A stretch of DNA of 64,000 nt from Branchiostoma belcheri (taxonomy: Eukaryota > Chordata > Leptocardii > Amphioxiformes > Branchiostomatidae). This document shows positions 10,801 to 22,800 of this stretch, piece by piece; position 1 is the first letter of the stretch, and each line of letters opens with the position of its first letter. The DNA is taken from assembly GCF_001625305.1 (NCBI RefSeq), contig NW_017803998.1, positions 2,767,875 through 2,831,874 on the forward strand. Direction: 5' to 3'. A program made the position numbers and the translations under genes. The notes beneath the pieces were generated by a model. It saw only the letters and a list, made by a program, of their open reading frames with translations. It was not told where the DNA came from and did no database searches.

Positions 10801-13800
10801 ACTCATGAATCAAAACAAAATTTTCTTATTTTTTTTCTTCACATGTTCTTATTTTTTTTCTTAACACGTATATGTTTGTTCACCATCAATGGCAAATGTG
10901 AGAAAATGTGCAATAGTACATACAGCTGCCAGGTGGCACTGTTTAAGTGTACTGTGCACTAACAAAAAGACCAAGACCACAACATCACGTTTACACTACT
11001 CCTTCCCTTCAAATCACTTCACACCCTTCCCACCATGCACCACTAACTGGGTATCATGGGAAGCAAAATGGCGGCGTCCATCCATGCCAACGAAAACAAA
11101 ACAGGTTTGCGTATCAAGGCACAACTTGTACCTGATTGTACAGTGCGCAGATGTGCAGCGGCGTGTTTCCGGAAGCGTTCTGCGCCGTGTGGTCTGCTCC
11201 GTAGAACAGCAGGTGTTCCAGGTGCTGCACGTGGCCGTGTCGACAGGCCTGGGGGGAAGGACACACGCAGGGCTCGAAATTAAAGGTGGTCTGATGGCCA
11301 CTGACCACTAATACTGAGGACAACTAGTCTGGGACAACTATAAGACACTTAAGGACATTTTGGGGGTAATCGAAAAATAACATCAGAATGTCAGCCCTTC
11401 TTTTGTTTATCAGGCACACATCCTGGCTTTTGGATCAGGAAAAGTCCCCCGAATTTCCTGTCTACTCTGCAATTATAGTGCACCTGGGAGTGAACATAAG
11501 CAAAATAAAGTTGACTTCAAGATGAAGTCATACAATACTTCCCCAAAACAGGTTGGGACAGTTCATCCTCATTTCGGGACAATTGAAATTTATTCTTGGG
11601 ACAGTGCTGGGGCAATAGGAAGAAAAGTTAATTTCAAGGCCTGACACGGTCACCATAAAAACTGTCCATCATGTACAGTTTCATCCGGTTAAAAATAGCT
11701 TCAGTCAACATCATGTATGTTTACAGTCAGCAAGGAGACAAATTAACAGGATGTTCCTACATGTTGTGTCAAAGTCTCACAATTGGTCTGTATTTCAAAT
11801 ATTATTCGTAGAAAAGAGTATCAATATTGAAGATTTTCCCAGAAATGTTTTGCTATTGTCTGGCTAAATATGTATTATATCTTTGGCCGCGCAACAAAAT
11901 TTCTTACTTTTGTCTGGGTATGTCTGAGTTTTCTTTTAGGAAACTCCAGTTTTTATATAAGACATTATATAATTGATCTATAATTCATCTATACTATTTA
12001 GTCATTCATATTATTTCAACTCTGACATCTGTAATCAAACTATAACCAAATTTACAGGTGGCCAAAGTTTGTGCGAAAATGTACAAAACAGTGTACATCA
12101 ATTTTTTTTTTACATATCTCATATCACAATGTACATTCAAATTGTATGACAGCCCTCGGGGTAATGTACAATCTGTAGAATGTAATGTATTGACCTACGT
12201 CAAAGCAGGCCAATTTACAAGCAGGAAACATTTGAAGTACCTAGTTTTTGTACGCAGTTTTCATACCGTCAGTTTTTTGCTTGCCTGGGTGCCAGACTGT
12301 TGCCACAGGTTAAATATACAGCTCCTTGGCTCTGAAAATTTTACCTAGCCACCCCTCAGATAGGCTTGTAGCTTGCCCCAGCGGAAAGGAGTATTGTGTT
12401 GAGCTGGGTCTGGCATCCAGGCTAGTTTTTTGCCTGGGTGTACAGTACATGTATGTAAATAGAATAGCAAAGTTCTTTCTATCACAACCATTTATTTTTC
12501 AAGCCAATGTTTCGATGACCTTTTGTCATCTTCATCAGGGCAATACTGAAGATGACAGAAGGTCATCGAAATGTTGGCTTGAAAAATAAATGGTTGTGAT
12601 AGAAAGAACTTTGCTATTCAGTCGTTTACCAACCTGATGAAATTATTTACGGATGTATGTTTACTAAATAGTTTCTATGTCTGACCTGATGCATAGGTTG
12701 CCAGCCCTGTTCATCTGTCACGTGGGGGTCAGCATGGTTGTGTAACAGGATCTCACAGCACGTGGGGTTCCCCCCCACCATGCAGCAATGGTACAGGCTG
12801 GTCAGGTTACGGGCATCCTTGTAGTCAGGCGAGGAGCCGAGCTCCAACAACGACTGCACAGACAAGTTATCATGGATGAGAAACCTTCACGGGCTTTCTT
12901 AAAGATTAGGAAATAACCATGGCATTCTTAAGGCTAAATTCCAAATCTAAAACTCTCAATGACATATACAATGTACAAGCTACAGTGGTCTTCAGACATA
13001 CTACTAGTTAATGATGAAAAATAGACAATTTGATGTTATCTGAAATGATACATCTTTGAAAACTTTATCCAATTGCTTGATTTAAATTGTATTACAGAAT
13101 GTATCTTAAATCTTTATCATCAATATAGCTCTCAAGGTTGCTTGCCTATAGACTTTTTACTGAATACTGTTTACTGAATAAACTTGATGAAAATCAGATG
13201 TTATACTATGATTGGTGAGAAATGGCAGAGTGTAATACCTGATGAAATTACATCATACAGTTTCATACATCCATGAAAACCCAAAACACTTCTCACAGGT
13301 CTCAAATCTCTGGTTTCTTGTTTTCCTTATGAAATAGTCTTACAATTTAGTAAATTACTTTGGAATATCATTAATATGTAATTTTCTAAGTATCCTTAGA
13401 AAACTCACGCAGCACGTCGGCAGAACGTACTGTGAAAGGTGTTCTCAACTCGGATTTTTCATGTTTTTTGCCCACTGTTGCCATAGAATTTTGCCTGTTG
13501 CACAAGATATATAACATTTGAAAGCTTTAAGGTATAGCACAATACATTACAGGTTTTGCACATCCAAAGTACGTTCTGCCAACATCAAAGCTCACACAGC
13601 ACCTCAGCAGAACGTACTGTGAAACAGAAAGGTGTGCGCATCACAAATTTTTCACATTATTTTTCGCTGTCTTTTGCTTACTGTTACATTAAAATCTTGC
13701 CTGTTGCACATTTTCTGACATCATTTTAAAGCTATGAAAGCACAATACGTTACAGCTTTTGTGCAAGCACAGTACATTCTGCCAACATGCTATCTTGTAT

Positions 13801-16800
13801 GTATGACCTTGAGAGCTCTGTAGTTGCCCCTGCGCGCGGCCCTGTGGAGAGGAGTCATGCCATCCTTGGCCCTGAAGTCCTTGTGTGCTCCCCCCTCCAC
13901 CAGGGTCACTATCATGTCTTTACTCCCCTCCAACATGGCTGCCGTGGTCAGGGGAGTTTCTGAGGAATGGGAGAGAAGATTTCAGATAAAGTTAGCTCCA
14001 AGCTTTTCTTTACTACTTTTGGCAAAGGTTATGTTTTTGGTAGCATTTTGTATGAATGCATGTGTGTGTGGTTTAGCACGATAACTCAAGAAGCTAAGGT
14101 GGATTGTCATGAAACTTGGCAGGTAGGTTGGTCTTGATGAGATCTAGAAAATTAATGATTAGATTTTGGATTCTCTAGCAGCTTGTTTATTTATCTGTTG
14201 GCAAATACTATAGTACATTACACTAACTGTACACATGTATGAACAGTGACTGAATATCAACTCATACATCAATAATTTGTAATTAAGTGTAGCTGGTAAT
14301 TAAGACAGTCAATTACACAATCCAATTTAACTATCGTTAAAAATCCTAGAATAACAGTAACATGAATATATACATTACATGCTTAAATATCAGCTTATTT
14401 GTAAAATTTGTTTGAAAGTTAGAGGTCAAGTTGACAGACAAGAAAATGTTCCAGGTTTAATATGCACCTCACAGTGATAACTTTCTCGACCAAGTTTTAT
14501 TTTACTTTTTATTAGTGTGTAAACAAACAAACAAACAGACTGACCTCCCTTCTCCGGGTCGTGAAAGTTGGGGTCCAGCCCTTTCTTCAGCAGGCGGCAG
14601 ACTTTGTCCAACGCTCGACAGCGGACGTGTTCCAGAAAGCGGCGCAGGTTAGCGCGCGTGTGCAGCCTCTGCAGGCCCTTCTCATCAATGTCGATGGCCA
14701 TGTACACCCGCCGCTTGTACTTGAACTACAGAAGGGAGAATTCAGTTGGAGTACAGTCTGCATTTGTTACTGTAAATCAGGGCTCCAGCCAAGGACAACT
14801 TTTACACAATTAATAAATATGCAGTTCCATATTGTTCATCCACAAATTTACATTTTTAACAATGCCAAGAAGCAATATTGTCTATAACTGATTGACATTG
14901 TTGTTAATGTAAATTATGTATATAATGTCTACTTTTTCACAATATGGTGTCCCATCATGAATGTTAATTTTTTAATCAATAAGTTTGTTTTGCTACCGAA
15001 AGCTGTATTTACCTAATGTTTATGCCACTTAAACAGCAGTGCGTAACTGACTGCACAGTTAAAGTCACCTGAATGGTCCAAGTTAAACATTAACTACAAT
15101 GTCCCGTATGGGGGGCAAACTGTGATCAACAACTTTCCGGGTCAAGGTGCAAACTCAGTCACGTAGTTCTTACAGCAACAGTTACTGTTCGAGCAGTTGA
15201 AACTTTGGCTTCAAACACCAAGTAATCTTAGTCCATTGTTGAGAAAATTCCAGCAAAAATGGCTGAGGGAACAAGGCAACCTCTCCCAGGTGCTCAGGGC
15301 CAGCTGTTGCCACCTGATGTTGAGATGGAGCTTCAAGAAGAACTGCAGCCTGGACAGGTGGGGGAGGGGGGCATTTATCAGCAAGAAGTCCGTCTTCATG
15401 GACAGGCAGGCCAACTAGTACCCCAGGCCGCAGGGCAAGCTTACCAGGCCCCACAACAGGTACAGCATTTCCCTCAGCAGGCTGCTCCCATGCTGTTCAA
15501 CCCAGGACAGCAAGGGTATGGGGCTCAAGCAGCCATGTTTCCAAACCCTGGCTTCCCCATGGCTCCCCAACCAGCTGGGCTGGTGCACTACAATCTCCCT
15601 GTAGGCCAACCAGCTGCAAACATTATTGGGCAGCCGCCAGCTCTGCAGATGTCCGTAGGTGCTTTTGGTGGCGCAAGCATCAGGATCCAGAGTCAGGCTC
15701 TTGCAGCAGGAGGGCTCGTAGCTGGAGCGTCTGCGGCAGCTGCGTTTGCAGCTAGCAAGGTTGCCGACTCAGCTGCAGGCGTGGTGGGAGCAGGACTGGC
15801 TGCAGGTGAATTTATCATGTGAATTTATGTGGCATAACTCTTGATGCCATGGATGGGGGAGGGGGGCATAATGCAAAGATTCAATAAGGCCACACCAATT
15901 TAATTGCTTGGTTAACGGATTCGCCGCTTCATTTTTTTCTGATTTGCAAATAAAAATAAAAATAAAAATCCAGAATCAACTGCAAAATGCTCATATTTTG
16001 CCCTGAACAGTTGGAAATAGTCCTTTTCTTCCTAGTTGTTACAGTTATTCCATCTTTCAATGCAATGGTATCATTAAAAGTCCAAAATTCATTGTTTAAA
16101 TTTTGAACCAGCCAGGTGTGTTGACTTCATGGCTCCTATCGTACCATTTTGGGCCATAATACGATGCCTAGGCCTGTTTTATTTTTATTTTTTTTCCGCC
16201 CGCCCGCTCCATTTTTTTTTCTAGAAAAATCCGTTAACCAAGAAATTAAATTGGTGTGGCCTAAGAGGAACAAATATGTGTGTCATGTGTATTATTTGAC
16301 TGTTGTGATTTGTATTGATTATTATGTGATACCCTGCATCAACTCAGCCGTATAAAGGCTGTGACTGCACGGGTAATGTTTTAAACCATTGATTTTTACC
16401 TTCGCCAAGAAGGTTATGTTTTCAGAGGCGTTCGTGTATGTGTGTGTGTGTCTGTCAACATGATAACTTGAGAAGGCTTAAATGGACTGACTTGATATTT
16501 GGTAGGTGGGTAGGTCTTGATGAGACCTCAAAATGATTAGATTTTGGGCCACCTGGCGGCTTGTCATGGTACTGCAGCAGAACTTCCGGTTTTGATATCT
16601 CATGATCCAGACATGCTAGGGTGACGAAATTTAGATGGTAGATAGGTCTTGTGCTGGGGATGAAGTGACATGAGTATGAGCCCCCTAGTTGCTTGCTCTA
16701 GAACTGCAGGGAGGTTTAAAGGACAAATGTTTAAAAGAGGATAACTCAAGAACCGATTGATGGATCATCCTGATTTTTGGTATGTAGGTAGCTTAAGTGA

Positions 16801-19800
16801 TGCTTGACATAATTATATTACAATTATGCAAATATTGATGTAATTTGCATAATTAATGAGGAAATTCTATACATCAGCTGCATTCCATGATAGGAAGTTC
16901 AAGCTTGTAACATATGTTATTAAGAACGAGAGAAACACAGGCAAATATCGATTATGCAAATGAAGACTTAATTTGCATAATTAATGAGAAAATGTTATAA
17001 TTGCATAGTGGTAACTGCCTGGAATTTCATACTTGGGGTGTTTGAAAGTTAAGTGAAGGTGAACATAATTAAACATAACTTATTCAAATAAGGACCACAT
17101 TTGCATAATTTATGAGAAAATGGCATTCTTTGTTAAGATAAGACTGTCTTTTGGTGGAGAATATGATCAACAGACTGATATAATTCATGCAATTGAGGCT
17201 CCTATTTGCATAATCAGGGTGATTAGTATATTTCTTATTCATAAAGGCTAACATCATTTGGCGAAGGTATGAGATCGTGGAACTCTAGTTTTATTTCATT
17301 TTAGGTGTGGCTACAGGAGTGACAACCCTGGCAGCGTTCTACCTGGGCAACAGGCAACAGACAGACGAGGCCATCCGCAGGGTGGTGGAGAGAGAACGGC
17401 ACATCCAAGTAGAGAACATAGAGCAAGGGTCGCTTCTCGTGCATGTCAAGTTCCTTACACTGGTAAGATATAGCAAAATATACACGTTTGTTTACCTTTA
17501 CCAGAAGTTGGCTTATAATGATGTGAATTTATGTGGCATAACTCTTGATGCCATGGATGAATGTTTGTGATTTTTGATAGGAAGGTTACTGTTGGGAAGA
17601 CAAAGATCAAGTTCGAAAATGGAACAAGTGGGATGGATAGGTCACTGCAGAGGACCTTTTGTGTTTTTTTTTTTTAAGTTGACTTTCTCTGGATGAATCG
17701 TACTGAAATTTAGTATGTGGGTAGGGTTAACAGGAGGAAGGTCAAGTTCGAAAATGGGCTTATGGCAGGTTAAAACATCACTGCAGTGGACCTTTGTGTT
17801 GGTCAGTTTGTTAGCAGGATAGCTCAAGATGCTGTGAATGGATTGTGATAAAATTTAGTAGACTGGTAAAGTCAATAAAAAGGAAGGTGAAGTTCAGGAA
17901 TTGTCTTTAGTTATAGAAGTACAATGTTCTGGGTTTTTGAGAGGTGGATAGGTTATTGGGGATAGATGAAGTGTGGGTCCAACATCTGCTTTTTTGGAAG
18001 TGCAATCTTATGGGTCTTTTTGCAGAACAAGCCCTATCATACAAATAAGATGGCACCCAGGCTGTAGTTTTACTATCTGAGTACTTTTATTTATTCACAG
18101 GCTGGCTACTGGGTCCTCCGCAGCTTCAATGAGAAGATCCACCAGGGGACTGACCGCACCTGTCTGCAGCTGCTGCTAGAGGATGAACTGCGCATGATTG
18201 GCTGGACCGGACCAATCCAAGTGGGGCTGGAGGGGTGGTGGTTTGCTGATGAGGAAGGACAGGAAGAGGAACAGGAAGAAGCAGCAGGGACAGAGGAGGA
18301 AGAGGAGAGATGGGAGTGGGCAGGATGGCTGGAGAAACAGGTATGATGAAAAAAATTGAATACATGTACATGTCCCTCACTTTTTGGTGTGGTTTATTAC
18401 AGGAAAAAGCACATGGTAAACTTAATGATTTTAGAATATTTTAACTTCATGATCATTTTGAAATGGGTCATTTTTTAACAGATATGATTTTGGAACAGTC
18501 CATTTTTACATTTTAACACATGTATCCAGCACCTGCATCCAAATGTGACTATCTAAATTGCAGATAATCTTGGATAAATTTGTTTGACACACTGTATCTA
18601 TCTACTAAACAAATTGACTTCGAACATCCAGTTTTGCTAGCCTGAAATTGCGTTGGATGCCTTTAATTTATGCTGTGTCACTCTTTCCAGTCAGTACCAC
18701 CCAGTGTGACTACGGCAGGAGACTCAGGCCTGCCTGAAGACGTGTCCTCTGTAGCAGCCATGTCCATCACTTCAGCTGGAGAGGTGGAAGAGGGGCCACT
18801 CAAGTGGCAGAGAGCCAGGCTACAGAATCACAAGGACTCACCAACAGCACAACGTTACATCAAGGCCTGCAGGTCATTTGAGAAAGGAGCAGAAATCCTG
18901 ACCAGCAGTGGGTACACAGACCTGGGGGGAGTCAAGGCCTTGGTGCAGGGATTCATGCAATATGACATAGTATCACCGCAAAATACACATACAGTACTGT
19001 ATGGACAGTCATGGCTGAACCTGAACAAAGCCCGACTGAAGCAGCTGATGACCTCCCAGCTACAAGCTGACCCTACTGACAGCACCTGTCTGCTGCTGAC
19101 GGCCCTACAGCTGCCACATGGAGACAGCCGGGTGCAGGCCCTGCAGCAGGTGGTTGATGCCAACCTTCAGCATGGACCAGGAGATTGGCTGTACCAACAC
19201 ATGCACCGCATCTACTGCTACCTGGGTGTGGCCAAAAGGTGGGCAAGCCAACTAACAGTTGATCTGGCTGCTCTAGCCAAAGCCCTGTCTGCCATGGCGA
19301 GTTCCCTTATGTACAAACAGGACCATTTGGAGACTGTGTACTCCACAGCCGCACTGTCTAAGGAAGTGTCTGAGACAGAAGCAATCAGACAGTTTGAACA
19401 CTTCCTCAGGCTGGCACCACAGTGTGATCTCTATGTGCCTCGTGCTCACTACCACCTGGCCACCCTGTACAACCAGCAGCAGGACAGACAGAAGGTGATT
19501 CACCACTTCACCAGGGGGCAGGAGACAGAGGCCCTCAGGCTACCTGTGTTTACTAAAGTCCCCAGATACATCAAAGACCCTGCTAAAAAGGCATACAAAC
19601 AAGCCATGACATAAAAACCCAACAAACTAGTCAGACCTTCTTCTACATGTGTATTAGAAACACAGGTACAACACAGGATCAGAGCACACTGTGTAGATTT
19701 GTCTTTAAAACCATTACCCTCTCCCTATATTTTTCAGGCAACAATCCATAATAAAATTGAGTTTAATGAGATACCTTTAGCTCCTAGTATATAATACAAC

Positions 19801-22800
19801 AAGGGATAAGTAGAAACATGAAGTCTTCTAGCTCGCAGGAATCTGGGCCGCAAGCTCATATACATGAACCCATTACGCACTAACCGCAAGGCCTGCTGGG
19901 TCTATTAGACAGTTCAGTGAGTGGCACTTGAACCCCACTGTAACACCTATTCTGGTTGGAACACCTACCTCTAAGTACCCTATGGGTCCCTTCAGCGGAT
20001 ACTCATCAAACAGTCTTCCCTCGTCCAGGAACTTCCCCGCTCTCCCATTTTCCGGCGGCAGGAAGAACCCGTAGTTTACTCCATCATGGAGGGCCTGGTG
20101 CAACAAACAACAAAAAATATCATCATATTGTAACAACCTTTATTAAGCCTTTTGAAAAAGACTGGCCAGTATTATGCTTACATACATGTATCTGTTCCTG
20201 ACTTTGTTTCTAGCAGATAGCCAGTCTAGCTGTGGAATTTTATGTGTTTACATGTATGTACATGTATAGTTTAGTACATATGGAGGACAATTCACCCCTT
20301 AAACTAGAACGGTCTCAGTGAGGAGTACAGTACAATGCTGTTAACCTTGGCCTTGGTAAAACAGCTCGCTCTTTATCACAACAAGGAGCTTTCATCACAA
20401 GGAGGGAGATCGACCTTAGTTTCCTTTCAAGGATGTTCGTAGCGCGTGTGAAAATTTGATTCACACCCGAGTGCCAATGACACTCATATGCATGAATCCC
20501 ATGCCGGCGCGCTAGCGCCTTCCTTTTGTTATTCAGGTTGTTTACAACCTGGCACAGCCTAGTAATGGCGAATTGTCTATGGAGCGATTTTTATTTTTGC
20601 AGGTTTGAGGAGGATTTTGAAATGATAGAATAGGAAAAAGAGTTTTACTCGGGCGATGATTTCTCGAATCAATGCTATACAACATCTGCAGATGGGTTGC
20701 ATTTATTTGTCTGCGTGGGTCGCTTTATATTTCTACAGCAAGAGTAAAAATGTGGGGTCTGCGGAATAGAACATAACATATTTCTTTTTTCTAAATATTT
20801 GTCGGTAATATTCCTACAGCCAAGGACTTACAAGTAGCGATTGTGGTGTGAAGAATTGCAAGTTACTTTGAAATCTCGGTCAGTACGTCACAACCAAAAT
20901 CGACCGAAGAAATACTAGATTACGAGAGAGCCGAAGATGTACATGTACTAGTAAATAAAGACCCGATCACCGCAAAAATTACTCGCAAAGTGTCGGCCTC
21001 TCCTTCCTCAAGAACCGACAGATTCTCAAAAAAGCAGGGACGGTACGACAAAAATGAGAACGGTACGAATTACTACGATCTCGTCATTTGAACGAGCACA
21101 TGTTCAACTGTTAGGGAAAAAATATCCACTTACCGAGGAAAAAATCCATACTTTTCTTACAGCCACATAAAAATATAGCTATATTTTCATATTTCTATCG
21201 CTAGAAATCAGAGACCGGTCCACAAAAAATGCTCTAAAATCGCCCGTGTTTATCGTACAGCATAGAGAAAAGTACGTAAACAAGCGCCATCTTGTTCCGC
21301 ACCCGAATATGACCTCGGGGTAACCCTGCCGAGTTTTCCAAATATGGGAATCGCCGGAAAAATCCGACACATCGGCCCTTCTCGGCCCGTGCTCGGCGCA
21401 GATCGGGGCGTGTGACGTCATGCCTAAGCTCATTATCGGCCGAAAACCGCGGGAAGACGCGCTACAAACATACAGATCTGACGATGTGCCGCCGGGCCTG
21501 TAAACAATAGGCCGCAGCGGGGCGAAACAATGGAGCACAGCGGGCGGCTAAGGTCGATCTCCCTCCTTGTGATGAAAGCTCCTTGATCACAATAACGCAT
21601 GGAGTGCAAGAAATATTAAAAAAAAAACCAGCAAGCTGAATTCTGAACCTTGATAGACCCAGATTGTTTTCTAAAAACATTTGTTGCTGCATCAGTTTTT
21701 CTTTCGAGAAATGTAGGATAACTTTTGAAATATTGTACAGTTCTACATTGTATGTGTACAAATTTACATTCAGAATTGTACAAAAATTGTTGACTGTAAC
21801 AGGTATAAACTGTTACATAACTCAGGCTTTTGCATAATTTCTCAAACTCTATTTACAGAGAGACATAAATCTTTTAACATCAATCAGCCTGATTTTTTTT
21901 ATTGATTTTTTTACGTTCCAGTAATCTTTTTCTTACAGCCCATACTAGTGTCACGCTATCCTCTATTGAAATTATCTCACGTTGAAAAAAATCCCAGCTT
22001 AATACTATATGTACTCTCCCATAAATATCTGCTGAAAAGATTTTGACATTTTTTTTTCATTGGGGGATTTCCACCTGGGTTTAAATGTCATGGCTCCAAA
22101 AATAACAGCAATGCTATTGATGAATAGCTTACTGTATGGGTACTAAAAAATTTATGACCAGTGCATGACAACCTCTTATAAAGGTGTTTAACATGATCTT
22201 ATATAGCACTAATGCATAAAGAGGGGATTAAAATTGACATTACAGTACAAAAACAAAGAGAAAGGTGATTGACAAGGGCAATATTGAAAAAAAAAAAAAC
22301 ATAGAAAAATTTCAAGTTCTTGTGATACAGGTGTAGCAGGCTAGGTTATACCCCTGGCTAGAATGTACCCGGGGTACATTTTGACCAGGGGCATATACTG
22401 GCCTGTCACACCTATACAAAAAGTTGTACATCATTTACCATGATTTTAACTACTAAAAGTTTTATTTAAAATTTAATATGCTACTTCCAGTTTCTTTGTT
22501 TGCATAATCGGAAAAGTTGACTTGAGAACTCGAAAATTAGTAGAATGGCAAACTGGCTTTTAAAATTGAAGAAACTCTACGAATCAAAAGCTAATTTTTG
22601 GCCTCTGATTGGATGGCCCGGGTGTCTGATTAGCTAATGTTGCCACTAAGGCTTCTATCTCTTCCATCTTAATTTGAATCAAAGAGTGTTAATAGGTAAG
22701 GCACATGTTCAGTAGCCTGACACATGAACAGAGCAGGTTTTAATGTCTAAGTGTCATCAGGGCTAGAATTACCTATCAACTGGAATGGGTGTACATTAAC

